From the NCBI GenBank assembly GCA_040376705.1, contig JBEIQE010000002.1, forward strand, positions 124,001 to 188,000: a stretch of 64,000 nt of DNA, given 5' to 3'. The position numbers and the translations under genes were made by a program. This DNA is from JBEIQE01 sp040376705. GTDB taxonomy: Bacteria; Pseudomonadota; Alphaproteobacteria; UBA2400. A model generated the notes under the pieces. That model was given only the letters and a program-made list of their open reading frames with translations, had not been told where the DNA came from and made no database searches. Shown here piece after piece: positions 19,069 to 27,825 of this stretch. How positions within the stretch are numbered: position 1 is the stretch's first letter; each line of letters begins with the position of its first letter.

Positions 19069-20865
19069 ATGGGTATGATCGACCCCAAGAAGCCCGAGCT
19101 CGGCGAAATGCCGCTGTGGGACCTGACCGACCTTTACCCCGGTCGCGAAAGCGCCGAGCTGAAGCGCGACCTCGCGGCTGCTGCCAAAAACGCTGCTGCC
19201 TTCAAGGCCAAGTATCAGGGCAAGCTTATGGGCCTGTCGGGCGATGAGCTGGGCGAGGCGATTGCCGCTTACGAGCAGATCGATGAAGTGCTGGGCCGCC
19301 TCATGACATTTGGTTACCTCACCTATGCGCTGGCGGTGGATGATGCAGCCGTGGGCCAGTTCTATCAGGGGCTGCAGGAGCAGGTAACCGACATATCATC
19401 CGATCTTTTGTTCTTCAGTCTTGAATTGTGCAAAGTGCCGGATGACACGCTCACCCCCAAGCTTGGTGCACCCAAGCTGGCCAAGTATCAGCCATGGCTG
19501 CGCGATCTGCGCGTCATGACCCCGCACCAGCTGTCGGACGAGCTGGAACAGTTCATTCATGATCAGTCGGTCACAGGCTCAAGCGCCTGGGTGCGTTTGT
19601 TCGATGAGACCATGGCAGGCCTGCGCTTCACTATTCGCGGTGAAGAGATGAGCAATGCTGAGGCATTCAACCTGCTGCAGGAGCGTGACCGCGACCTGCG
19701 CCGCGATGCCTATACCGAGATTTCGCGTGTGCTGGCCGCTAACGTCAAGCTCTTCGCGCGCATTACCAACACACTGGCTAAAAGCAAAGAGGTGGAGGAC
19801 AAGTGGCGTAAGTTCGCAGCCCCACAGTCCTCGCGCAACATGGCCAATCTGGTTGAGGATGACGTGGTCGATGCGCTGCATAAAGCCGTGCGCGCTAGCT
19901 TCCCGCGCATTTCGCACCGTTATTACAAGCTCAAGGCCAAGTGGCTGGGTCTCGATAAGATGATGACCTATGACCGGAATGCGCCGCTGCCCAGCACCGA
20001 GATGCGCATTGTGCCATGGGCCGAGGCCGAAAAGACCGTGCGCGATGCCTACCGTGGCTTCTCGCCCGAGCTTGAGGCGGTGATCGCGCCGTTCTTCAGT
20101 AATGGCTGGATTGATGCCCCCGTGCGTGCGGGCAAAGAGGGTGGCGCCTTCTCACACCCAGCCGTACCTGCCGTGCACCCATACGTGATGATGAATTACA
20201 TGGGCAAACCGCGTGATGTGATGACTCTGGCCCATGAGCTGGGCCATGGCGCGCATCAGGTATTAGCCGGGCAGGCACAAGGCCATTTGGTGAGTGATAC
20301 ACCGCTGACACTGGCCGAAACTGCTTCAGTATTCGGCGAGATGCTTACCTTTAGAGCGCTGCTGGCTGGAGAGACCGAGCCTGCGCGCCGCAAAGCGCTG
20401 ATCGCGGGCAAGGTAGAGGATATGATCAATACCCTCATTCGCCAGATTGCGTTTTACGAGTTTGAGCTTGGGGTGCACAACGAGCGCCGCAAGGCAGAGC
20501 TGACGCCCGAAAAGCTGGGCGAAATCTGGATGACCGCGCAGCGCGATTGCTTGGGCGATGTGTTCGAGCTCGATGCGGGTTATGCTAATATGTGGTCATA
20601 TATTCCGCACTTCATCCACTCGCCGTTCTATGTCTACGCCTACGCGTTTGGCGATTGTCTGGTGAATGCGCTTTACGCCACCTATCAGGCCCAGCCCGAT
20701 GGTTTTGCCGAGAAATACATGGAGCTGCTCCGTTCAGGCGGTAAGCTGCGCCATAAAGAGCTGTTGGCCCCCTTCGGGCTAGATGCGTCTGACCCTGCCT
20801 TCTGGCAGCGCGGCATTAATGTGGTGAGCGGTTTGATTGATGAGTTGGAAAAGCTCGATGGTTGA
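19069..20865 (+). CDS. pepF: M3-family oligoendopeptidase F
   Basis: 598 residues, the usual size for PepF. A zinc metallopeptidase that cleaves short peptides in the cytoplasm. The catalytic HExxH is HELGH at 389-393, with the third ligand expected in the downstream LAETASVFGEM segment (Glu). No signal peptide. The gene lies between the Rieske oxygenase (1-base gap) and the ABC1 kinase (8-base overlap), so the three are probably co-transcribed although functionally unrelated. Confidence 0.93.
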   Translation: MGMIDPKKPELGEMPLWDLTDLYPGRESAELKRDLAAAAKNAAAFKAKYQGKLMGLSGDELGEAIAAYEQIDEVLGRLMTFGYLTYALAVDDAAVGQFYQGLQEQVTDISSDLLFFSLELCKVPDDTLTPKLGAPKLAKYQPWLRDLRVMTPHQLSDELEQFIHDQSVTGSSAWVRLFDETMAGLRFTIRGEEMSNAEAFNLLQERDRDLRRDAYTEISRVLAANVKLFARITNTLAKSKEVEDKWRKFAAPQSSRNMANLVEDDVVDALHKAVRASFPRISHRYYKLKAKWLGLDKMMTYDRNAPLPSTEMRIVPWAEAEKTVRDAYRGFSPELEAVIAPFFSNGWIDAPVRAGKEGGAFSHPAVPAVHPYVMMNYMGKPRDVMTLAHELGHGAHQVLAGQAQGHLVSDTPLTLAETASVFGEMLTFRALLAGETEPARRKALIAGKVEDMINTLIRQIAFYEFELGVHNERRKAELTPEKLGEIWMTAQRDCLGDVFELDAGYANMWSYIPHFIHSPFYVYAYAFGDCLVNALYATYQAQPDGFAEKYMELLRSGGKLRHKELLAPFGLDASDPAFWQRGINVVSGLIDELEKLDG

Positions 20866-22213
20866 TAAAGCCAAGCCAGCCAAGGATAAAGAGGCCAACC
20901 GCGTTGGTGGCCGCATCACGCGCTATGCCAAGGTTTCAAGCGCCGTCGGCGGTTTGGCGGTGCGCATGGCTGGCCAGCGTTACCTGGGCTTCAAGGCCAA
21001 CCCGGATAAAAACGCCAATGACCTGCGCTTGGCGCTGGGTGGCCTTAAGGGCCCGCTCATGAAGGTGGCACAGATGCTCTCCACCATTCCTGATGCCGTA
21101 CCAAAAGAATATGCGCAAGAGCTGGCGCAGCTGCAGGCCGATGCGCCCGCCATGGGCTGGCCGTTCGTGAAGCGGCGTATGGCTGCCGAGCTGGGCAAAG
21201 ACTGGGAGAGCAAGTTCAAGAGCTTCCCGCATGAGGCTACCTCTGCTGCCTCACTCGGGCAGGTGCATAAAGCCGTGACGCTGGAAGGCGATGTGGTGGC
21301 CTGCAAGCTGCAGTACCCTGATATGTCGTCGGCGGTTGAGGCCGATTTAAGCCAGCTTAAGCTGATTTTGGGCATGTTCGAGCGCATGGACCCTGCCTTC
21401 AAGACCAAGCAGGTGCATGCCGAAATCTCCGACCGTTTGCGCGAAGAGCTTGATTATAATCGTGAGGCGCGTGCACTGCAGATGTTCGCGCATATGCTCA
21501 AGGACGAGCCGGGCGTACAGATACCCAAGTATTTTGAAGACCTCTCAAGCAAGCGCCTCATTACCATGCAGTGGCTCGATGGTGCCAAGCTGCTCAGCTA
21601 CAAGGGCGAGTCACTTAAGGTGCGTAACCAGATTGCGCTTAACATGTTCCGCGCGTGGTATGTGCCGTTCTATCACTCCGGCATCATTCATGGCGACCCG
21701 CATCTGGGTAACTATACAGTGGCTAAAGACCTCTCGCTCAACCTGCTCGATTTTGGTTGTGTGCGCATTTTCCCGCCCAAGTTTGTGGCAGGTGTGATTG
21801 AGCTGTATAACGGCCTGCGCGATGAGGATGAAGAACGCGTGGTTGAGGCCTTCAAGAGCTGGGGGTTCAAAAACCTCAAGAAAGAGACGATCGAGATTCT
21901 CACCATCTGGGCGCGTTTCATCTACGGCCCTGTGCTGGAGGACCGCAAACGCCTGATCGATGAAACCGAAGGCGGGCACTATGGTAGAGCTACCGCCAAG
22001 AAGGTGCATTTCGCCCTGCGCGATGTCGGCGGGGTTGAAGTACCGCGCGAATTTGTGTTCATGGACCGCGCGGCTGTGGGCCTTGGCTCGGTGTTCCTGC
22101 ACCTCAAGGCCGAGATCAACTGGTACAGCCTGTTCAACGAGCTGGTGGCCGACTTCGATGCTAAGACATTGGAAAAACGCCAAAAAGCGCTGCTTCCGCA
22201 ATTCGGGTTTTGA
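20858..22213 (+). CDS. ABC1/UbiB-family atypical kinase
   Basis: About 451 residues from the ATG at 20858, which overlaps the pepF stop by 8 bases; an ATG 21 bases earlier would add seven non-conserved residues. Family features: the KxGQ-like helix (LKGPLMKVAQMLS), ATSAASLGQVHKA in place of the glycine loop, VVACKLQYP with the ATP-binding lysine, EELDYNREA (ExD), and catalytic HGDPHLGNY with LLDFG. Relatives (UbiB, Coq8) act as ATPases supporting ubiquinone synthesis. No C-terminal membrane helices are seen, unlike UbiB, so it is closer to the soluble AarF/ADCK branch. Confidence 0.88.
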   Translation: MVDKAKPAKDKEANRVGGRITRYAKVSSAVGGLAVRMAGQRYLGFKANPDKNANDLRLALGGLKGPLMKVAQMLSTIPDAVPKEYAQELAQLQADAPAMGWPFVKRRMAAELGKDWESKFKSFPHEATSAASLGQVHKAVTLEGDVVACKLQYPDMSSAVEADLSQLKLILGMFERMDPAFKTKQVHAEISDRLREELDYNREARALQMFAHMLKDEPGVQIPKYFEDLSSKRLITMQWLDGAKLLSYKGESLKVRNQIALNMFRAWYVPFYHSGIIHGDPHLGNYTVAKDLSLNLLDFGCVRIFPPKFVAGVIELYNGLRDEDEERVVEAFKSWGFKNLKKETIEILTIWARFIYGPVLEDRKRLIDETEGGHYGRATAKKVHFALRDVGGVEVPREFVFMDRAAVGLGSVFLHLKAEINWYSLFNELVADFDAKTLEKRQKALLPQFGF

Positions 22214-22281
22214 TTAACCTTGTTGTGCTAGGTTTAAAGCTGATAAAACTGAGACCGTAGAAATCGAGCAGGGTATCTCGC

Positions 22282-23046
22282 GTGAAGCAGCCACCAACCA
22301 GCCACGATCCGCATTTTTTGAACTGGCCGCGTCGCCCGGATGACGATCTGAACAGGTTCAACAACTGCTTCAGTTATGCCTGCGGTAATACCAAGACCAT
22401 TCACGAGTTTAAAGACCGCGACCATCCCGCCATTCGCCAGCCGGATGTGGGCGATAACATTGGTATGCCGATTAAAATCCATTCTCTGGCGCATGGGTTT
22501 AATGCCAACGTTGTTTGCAAGCTGGCCGAGCTGATGGGCATGACGCGTGTGCATGTCGAGCCGTATGACCGCCTGCCCGAACCACCAGCAGGGCAGCGCC
22601 TTGTGTTCATGTGGTTCCTTCATGGCAGCAGCGAATCGAAATCCATGTATCACTGGGGTAAGATCGACCCGGTCGATCCTGAACGCCCGCATGCCCCGCG
22701 TGTATGCACCGGCAAAATGGCCGATGATCCGCCAACTATGAAAGATGGCAATGGCCACGTGATTATCGACCCGCGCTATGCCAACTTCCGCGTCAATCAG
22801 CAGGGGCCTTTCTTCTTTTTCATTCCCGAAGAAGGGCTCGACCTGAGTATGCACCCCGACTGGGTAGAGCCGATCAAACAGGCGTATGACCACCAGAAAA
22901 AGCTCGCGCTAGGCAAACCTGTACCCGAGCTGGGCGAAGCGTTTTCAACCATCGCCACACTCATCAAACCGGGCACCGACCCCAAATTAGAGAGCCTTGT
23001 CAAAGCCACTGTGGCCAAAAACACAGCCACGGCGACGTTAGGTTAA
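22282..23046 (+). CDS. Putative cysteine-hydrolase-like protein, paralogue A
   Basis: 254 residues, no signal peptide. It shares a layout with the next gene: NNCFSYACG (Cys29), a histidine in SMYHWGK (His124), a GKMADDPP segment, IIDPRYANF and a late FFFFIPEEGLDL. The NNCYxYA...YHxxR...WSHKP...DPRxA arrangement matches a group of uncharacterised bacterial proteins that I take to have a papain/NlpC-like Cys-His pair; this is inference. Here the second motif is degraded (HWGK instead of HCLRRE), so activity may be lost or altered. Confidence 0.6.
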   Translation: MKQPPTSHDPHFLNWPRRPDDDLNRFNNCFSYACGNTKTIHEFKDRDHPAIRQPDVGDNIGMPIKIHSLAHGFNANVVCKLAELMGMTRVHVEPYDRLPEPPAGQRLVFMWFLHGSSESKSMYHWGKIDPVDPERPHAPRVCTGKMADDPPTMKDGNGHVIIDPRYANFRVNQQGPFFFFIPEEGLDLSMHPDWVEPIKQAYDHQKKLALGKPVPELGEAFSTIATLIKPGTDPKLESLVKATVAKNTATATLG

Positions 23047-23168
23047 GCCCGCTAATCCCCTGCATTTACTGCAATTTTTAGCCACCTTTTAGGCGACTTT
23101 CCTCGCCAGCATCTGCGTTTCGGTTTATTAACCAAGATAGCGGATACTGGAGCCGTAGGTGATTGAAG

Positions 23169-24002
23169 ATGAGCAGGAGAAGCCTTTTTGAAAGCGCAAG
23201 CCAGGTCGCCCTTTGCGACATCTGGAACGATATCGCGCGGCCGGAAGTGCTCAACCTCACCAACAACTGCTATTCCTACGCTGTCTCCAGTCTCGATGCG
23301 ATTATCGATGGCAAGAGCCGCGCGCACGCGCAAGCCACGCCGCAGCCCGGCGATGCTTCAGGCATTCCCAAAAACATCCTGCTCATGCTGCAGTACCGCT
23401 CGTTCCCGTTCTGGCTGAACCTGGCCAAGCGCGACGGGCTGCGCATGCTCGATGTGAAGGGCAATGACCCCTTGCCCGACCTGCCCGCAGGCGAGCGCAT
23501 GATCGCGTTGGGCTACGACCTAAAGTACAACGACTATCACTGTCTGCGCCGCGAGCGGAACGGGTTGTGGTCACACAAGCCCGACAGTGGCCGCCCGCCC
23601 AGCTGGTACGATAGCCAGCGTCAGCTGATTGCCGACCCGCGTACGGCAGATTTCTATTACACCTACAGCGGCTTCGTGTTCTTCGCGGTGCCGGATAATG
23701 GCATTGAAGTGCGTATGAAGAAGGACTGGCTCAAGTTCTTCAACTCGCTCGATGATGCCACCTTTGGTAATTACGATATTCTGCGCCACCGCCTGATTGA
23801 TCTTTCAGGTTTGGTGCAGGACGAGTTTGTGGTACTCAGCGATTACCTGAAAGACATTTCAAAGCACGGCGATGATCAGGAGCTTAAAATGTTCTGGCAT
23901 CATCTGCGTACCGGCAAGCGCCTGCCCAATGCCGATGGTTTGCTGCCGCTTGAGTTTGCGCATGCGCCACTCGGCATCGCGTGGCAGTCGGCTGTGCGTT
24001 AG
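23169..24002 (+). CDS. Putative cysteine-hydrolase-like protein, paralogue B
   Basis: 277 residues from the ATG at 23169. Carries NNCYSYA (Cys34), PGDASG, NDYHCLRRERNGLWSHKP (His124) and IADPRTADFYYTYSGFVFF. Compared with paralogue A it keeps the better version of the Tyr-His-x-x-Arg and Trp-Ser-His-Lys-Pro blocks. No signal peptide or membrane segment. Function unknown; a papain-like peptidase or amidase fold is my best guess from the ordered Cys and His. It is separated from A by about 120 bases and stands upstream of a prepilin-like gene. Confidence 0.6.
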   Translation: MSRRSLFESASQVALCDIWNDIARPEVLNLTNNCYSYAVSSLDAIIDGKSRAHAQATPQPGDASGIPKNILLMLQYRSFPFWLNLAKRDGLRMLDVKGNDPLPDLPAGERMIALGYDLKYNDYHCLRRERNGLWSHKPDSGRPPSWYDSQRQLIADPRTADFYYTYSGFVFFAVPDNGIEVRMKKDWLKFFNSLDDATFGNYDILRHRLIDLSGLVQDEFVVLSDYLKDISKHGDDQELKMFWHHLRTGKRLPNADGLLPLEFAHAPLGIAWQSAVR

Positions 24003-24023
24003 CAGGTCTCGACGTTTATCAGC

Positions 24024-24037
24024 ATATTAGCTAATAT
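24024..24037. repeat. Perfect 14-bp palindrome ATATTAGCTAATAT
   Basis: Lies in the short gap between paralogue B and the prepilin gene, 29 bases before the prepilin ATG. It could be an operator or part of a promoter; no factor can be named. Confidence 0.4.
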
Positions 24038-24065
24038 CGCGCCTGTTGAATAATCAGGGGTTATA

Positions 24066-24440
24066 ATGCGCAGTCAATCTACATACGTCCACCTGCGCGG
24101 TTTTAATCTGGTAGAAGCCGCAATCGTCCTTGGTGTTATCGGCCTTGTTATTGGCGGTATCTGGGTTGCGGCCAGCAGCGTGCAGTCCAGCATGCGGGTC
24201 AACCAGCTGACAACTGATATTACCACCATCCGTGCACGGACCGACCAGATCATTTCTGTCCCGCAATATGCCGGTGTTTCAACAACTCTTGTCGATGTCG
24301 ACGGTTCAGGCGGGCCAGGCCTCAACATGGCTATTTTCCCAGATACATGGATTCAGGGTAATTATGCCATCAACCCGTTTGGCGGGCGCACGTCGATGTC
24401 CATCATCAGCATGCCGACGCACGGATCGGTACTTATGTGA
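24066..24440 (+). pseudogene. Type IV prepilin-like protein, N-terminal part (frameshifted)
   Basis: 124 codons. The prepilin signal is GFNLVEAAIVLGVIGLVIGGIW: cleavage after Gly and a Leu-Val-Glu start of the mature pilin helix, with Glu at +5. The frame ends at a TGA at 24438-24440. The expected C-terminal half continues in another frame of the same strand, entering at about 24419, so the gene appears to carry a single-base indel near 24415-24421. A sequencing error or a genuinely inactivated gene are both possible. Confidence 0.7.
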
Positions 24441-24700
24441 ATATGACTCTTTACGGCAAAGTACTGGGGCCAAGTGTATTGGCTGTCATACCCCAAGGTG
24501 ACTGTATCCGGTTTTTGCGTAATTTGTTTGTGACCATGCAAACCGGTACAGACAGCAACTTCTATACTCGTATTCTGTGGGTGGTTGGTTCACCATCAGG
24601 TACGGTTGCCTATTCCAATACGCCACCGTCTTACGACCCCGGCTATCTAGCAGGGCTGTGCACAAGCGTAACCGAAATCAGAATGAACTGGTCGCTTTAA
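24437..24700 (+). pseudogene. Type IV prepilin-like protein, C-terminal part (frameshifted)
   Basis: Reads on from ARIGTYVNMTLYGKVL in the frame one base off the N-terminal half, then QGDCIRFLRNLF and a second cysteine in LAGLCTS, consistent with a disulphide-bonded pilin globular domain. Its nominal start is a GTG overlapping the upstream TGA, with no ribosome-binding site of its own. Joined, the two pieces would make a protein of roughly 210 residues. Its TAA interlocks with the stop of the convergent gene. Confidence 0.65.
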
Positions 24701-25365
24701 AAGTCCAATAAAGCGTAGTGCTCGGCCGGTGTCAGGCCAGCCATGGTCTCCGAGAGGAGCGGGCGGAAGGCCGGACGGCTCTTCACCCGCATATACCAGG
24801 TTCGGGCATCTTCATGCTCGGCCCAAGGCACATCGCCCATGTAGTCGATGAGTGAGATATGCGCAGCCGCGGTAATATCCGCCAGCGAGAAGTCGGGGCC
24901 CGCCAGCCATGTACGGCGTTCGCACAGCCAGCCGATGTAATCGAGGTGGTAGTGCATATTGGCAATGCCGGTTTTAATGGCGGGCGCAAACGCATCGCCA
25001 CTGCGCATCAGGCGCTTGGTCATCTTCTCGCCCGCAATATTCTCGGTCACTTCGCGGGCAAATTTCTGGTCAAACCACTGCAGCAGGCGGCGGGTCTCAG
25101 AGCGCTGCTCAAGGCTGGGGCCCAGCAGGGTCTGGTCGGGCTTAACTTCATCAAGGTATTCGCAAATCGCCTGATCGCCCACCACCAGCTCGCCCTCTTC
25201 AAGCTGCAGCACCGGCACCTCGGAGGCGACGTTCAGGTTGGTAAACTCAGGGCGGCGCAGCCAGTAGCTCTCCAGCTCAATCTGGCAGGCAAGGCCCAGC
25301 TCAGAAAGCGCCACGCGCACTTTGCGCGAACCGGGTACGGAAGGGTGATGAAAAAGTGTCCACAT
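24697..25365 (-). CDS. fzlA: GST-fold protein, FzlA-like
   Basis: 222 residues: N-terminal thioredoxin-like half (MWTLFHHPSVPGSRKVRVAL) and all-helical C-terminal half with LAGPDFSLADITAAAHISL and the terminal AEHYALLDF. The PGSRxVR start and the conserved tail ending in LDF fit FzlA, the FtsZ-binding division protein of alphaproteobacteria, better than catalytic GSTs. In Caulobacter it links FtsZ to septal wall synthesis. It is divergent from parE across 120 bp. An ordinary GST cannot be fully excluded. Confidence 0.78.
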   Translation of the reverse strand: MWTLFHHPSVPGSRKVRVALSELGLACQIELESYWLRRPEFTNLNVASEVPVLQLEEGELVVGDQAICEYLDEVKPDQTLLGPSLEQRSETRRLLQWFDQKFAREVTENIAGEKMTKRLMRSGDAFAPAIKTGIANMHYHLDYIGWLCERRTWLAGPDFSLADITAAAHISLIDYMGDVPWAEHEDARTWYMRVKSRPAFRPLLSETMAGLTPAEHYALLDF

Positions 25366-25485
25366 GACCTACAGGTTAGACCTGATTTGGCAGGGCGGGC
25401 AAGCGCGACAATAACCTTTCCCCTTACGGGGGAGGAGGTGCCGTAAAAGCTTGATTCTCAGCGAATCTGCGGGCAAATTGCGCCC

Positions 25486-27477
25486 ATGTCTTCAGATCTC
25501 TTCAAGGGCAACGCCGCCCGCAAACAGGATTCCTACTCCGCAGCCGATATCGAGGTGCTCGAAGGGCTTGAGCCTGTCCGTAAACGCCCCGGCATGTACA
25601 TCGGCGGCACGGATGAAGGCGCGCTGCACCACCTCGTAGCCGAAGTGCTCGATAATTCGATGGACGAAGCGGTGGCCGGTTTCGCCAGCCGTATCGATAT
25701 CCAGCTCGATAAAGAGGGTTACGTCACCATCATCGATAATGGCCGCGGTATTCCGGTCGATAATCACCCCAAGTATCCGGGCAAGTCGGCGCTTGAGGTC
25801 ATTCTTTGCATGCTGCACTCAGGCGGCAAGTTCTCCGGCAAGGTCTATCAGACCTCGGGCGGTTTGCACGGTGTGGGTATCAGCGTGGTCAACGCGCTGA
25901 CCGATGATCTGGTGGTTGAGATTGCGCGCGACAAGCAGCTCTACAGCTTCACCTGTTCGCGCGGTATCCCGCAGGGCAAACTCAAGAAGTTGGGCCCGGT
26001 CAATAACCGCCGCGGTACCTCCATCCGCTTCCATCCGGATCCTGAGATTTTTGGCGCTAATGCCCACTTCAAGGCCGAGCGTATTTATAAAATGGCGCGT
26101 GCCAAGGCTTACCTGTTCGCAGGTGTGCACATCGCCTGGAAGTGCGATCCGGCACTGCTGCCTGAAGGCAGCTCAACGCCCGCCGAAGCTGACCTGCATT
26201 TCCCTAATGGTCTGGCCGATCATCTCTCCGGTACACTCTCCAACCGCGCCACGCATACGCCGACGCCGTTTGCAGGCTCAGTTGAGTTTGCCGATAAGGC
26301 GGGCCGGGTTGAATGGGCGGTGGCCTGGCCGGTGGATGAGGAAGGCTTCATCAGCACCTACTGCAATACCGTGCCCACCCCGCAGGGCGGTACGCATGAA
26401 GCCGGTTTGCGCCTTGCACTCACCCGCAGCCTGCGGGCCTATGGCGAAATGGTAGGCGCGCGTAAGGCTGCCAATATCAGCACCGACGACATTATGGGCG
26501 GGAGTATTTCTCTGCTCTCGGTATTCATTCGTGACCCGCAGTTCCAGGGCCAGACGAAGGACCGCCTTGCCACGCCCGAGGCACAAAAGCTGGTCGAAAA
26601 TGCGGTGAAAGACCGTTTCGATATCTGGCTCTCGGGTAACACCACGCAGGCCAAGGCGCTGCTCGAGCATATGATCGAGAAGGCGGATGAGCGTTCCCGC
26701 CGCAAGGAAGACGCCGAGATGGCGCGCAAAACCGCCACGCGCAAACTGCGCCTGCCGGGCAAGCTGGCCGACTGTTCATCGCGCTCGAGTAAGGGCACCG
26801 AGATTTTCATCGTCGAAGGCGATTCAGCCGGTGGCTCGGCCAAGCAGGGCCGCTCGCGCGAGACGCAGGCCATTCTGCCGCTGCGCGGTAAAATCCTCAA
26901 CGTGGCTTCAGCTACGGTCGACAAGCTGCGCGCCAACCAGGAGCTGTCCGATCTCGTGCAGGCCCTCGGTTGCGGTATGGGCAAAGACTTTGATGTGAAG
27001 AAGCTGCGCTACGAGCGCGTCATCATCATGACTGACGCCGACGTCGACGGTGCGCATATCGCCTCGTTGCTGCTTACCTTCTTCTACCGCGAAATGCCGG
27101 ACCTCATCACCAAGGGCCATCTGTTCCTGGCGCAGCCGCCACTGTTCCGTATTTCGCACGGCAGTACAGTCATGTATGCGCGCGATGAGCAGCATAAAGA
27201 AGAGATCCTCGCCAAGCACTTCAAGAACAAGAAGGTAGATATCGGCCGCTTCAAAGGTCTGGGAGAAATGCCAGCCGCGCAGCTGAAGGAAACCACCATG
27301 GACCCGAAGAAGCGCATTCTGCTCAGGGTTTATATTCCTGATGGCTCACGTCCTGAAGAAAGCGATGAGGCTGTGTACACACAGGACCTCGTCGAGCGCC
27401 TGATGGGCAAGAAGGCCGAAACGCGCTTCCAGTTCATCCAAGAGAATGCTCGTTTTGCAGAACAGTTAGATATCTAA
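25486..27477 (+). CDS. parE: DNA topoisomerase IV subunit B
   Basis: 663 residues. ATPase half of Topo IV, which decatenates chromosomes. GHKL ATP site: EVLDNSMDEA, DNGRGIP and SGGLHGVG. The TOPRIM region has EGDSAGGSAKQGR and MTDADVDGAHI. The length and start (YSAADIEVLEGLEPVRKRPGMYIG) favour ParE over GyrB. The last 12 codons (ending ENARFAEQLDI) use codons unlike the rest of the gene (CGT TTT GCA, TTA), sit inside a palindrome, and are matched by a second copy of the same tail just downstream. Confidence 0.94.
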   Translation: MSSDLFKGNAARKQDSYSAADIEVLEGLEPVRKRPGMYIGGTDEGALHHLVAEVLDNSMDEAVAGFASRIDIQLDKEGYVTIIDNGRGIPVDNHPKYPGKSALEVILCMLHSGGKFSGKVYQTSGGLHGVGISVVNALTDDLVVEIARDKQLYSFTCSRGIPQGKLKKLGPVNNRRGTSIRFHPDPEIFGANAHFKAERIYKMARAKAYLFAGVHIAWKCDPALLPEGSSTPAEADLHFPNGLADHLSGTLSNRATHTPTPFAGSVEFADKAGRVEWAVAWPVDEEGFISTYCNTVPTPQGGTHEAGLRLALTRSLRAYGEMVGARKAANISTDDIMGGSISLLSVFIRDPQFQGQTKDRLATPEAQKLVENAVKDRFDIWLSGNTTQAKALLEHMIEKADERSRRKEDAEMARKTATRKLRLPGKLADCSSRSSKGTEIFIVEGDSAGGSAKQGRSRETQAILPLRGKILNVASATVDKLRANQELSDLVQALGCGMGKDFDVKKLRYERVIIMTDADVDGAHIASLLLTFFYREMPDLITKGHLFLAQPPLFRISHGSTVMYARDEQHKEEILAKHFKNKKVDIGRFKGLGEMPAAQLKETTMDPKKRILLRVYIPDGSRPEESDEAVYTQDLVERLMGKKAETRFQFIQENARFAEQLDI

Positions 27478-27497
27478 CTGTTCAGACAAAAGCGAGC
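27448..27497. repeat. 50-bp palindromic element overlapping the end of parE
   Basis: The core GAACAGTTAGAT/ATCTAACTGTTC (27460-27483) is a perfect 24-bp palindrome; outer arms GCTCG..TTTTG and CAAAAGCGAGC extend the symmetry with a few mismatches. The parE stop codon is inside it. There is no T-run after it, so it is not a standard terminator. Confidence 0.8.
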
Positions 27498-27502
27498 GGC
27501 AG

Positions 27503-27538
27503 GAAAACGCGCGCTTCGCTGAGCAGCTGGATATTTAA
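27503..27538 (+). pseudogene. Detached second copy of the ParE C-terminal tail
   Basis: Twelve codons encoding ENARFAEQLDI-stop, the same eleven residues that end parE 25 bases upstream. At DNA level the copies differ at about 11 of 36 positions, nearly all silent. The downstream copy uses the codons preferred in this genome (CGC TTC GAG CTG). It has no start codon or upstream frame of its own and looks like the displaced original 3' end. Confidence 0.75.
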
Positions 27539-27541
27539 AAA

Positions 27542-27570
27542 ACCCCTCTCCCTTTTCAAAGGAGAGGGGT
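27542..27570 (-). terminator. Intrinsic terminator, chiefly for the minus-strand small gene
   Basis: ACCCCTCTCC and GGAGAGGGGT make a perfect 10-bp stem with a 9-base loop. Read on the minus strand it is followed by six T residues, fitting the end of the gene at 27580; read from the parE side it has only a short A-run, so it may work in both directions with different strength. Confidence 0.8.
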
Positions 27571-27579
27571 AAAAGCATA

Positions 27580-27825
27580 TCAGCGCGGCTTGATGGTGCC
27601 TTTGGCGCCCTTGCTGAAGGTGCGGATCTGGTTGGCATAACGCGCCTTACCCTTCACCACGCCGGCCGTGTGCTGCTGCGCCAGCGAGGCATTTTTCACA
27701 TGCGTGGCATGCGCGCCGCTCACATGGCGCTGCTGGCCCTTGGTCGCAGCGTTAATACCGTTCATCAGGGCGGCGAGGCTATTGCCTGCATTTACTTCTG
27801 GCACTTCGGTCTTGGATTTGGACAT
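27580..27825 (-). CDS. Small basic protein of unknown function
   Basis: 81 residues, Ala/Lys/His-rich, no membrane segment (MSKSKTEVPEVNAGNSLAALM...). A good AAGGAG ribosome-binding site precedes the ATG and an intrinsic terminator follows the stop, so it is a stand-alone gene. Not recognised. Confidence 0.7.
   Translation of the reverse strand: MSKSKTEVPEVNAGNSLAALMNGINAATKGQQRHVSGAHATHVKNASLAQQHTAGVVKGKARYANQIRTFSKGAKGTIKPR

Noticed and set aside
25415..25440. CCTTTCCCCTTACGGGGGAGG as terminator or repeat between fzlA and parE
   Set aside because: Only five good pairs, no T-run, and the genes on either side are divergent, so no terminator is expected.
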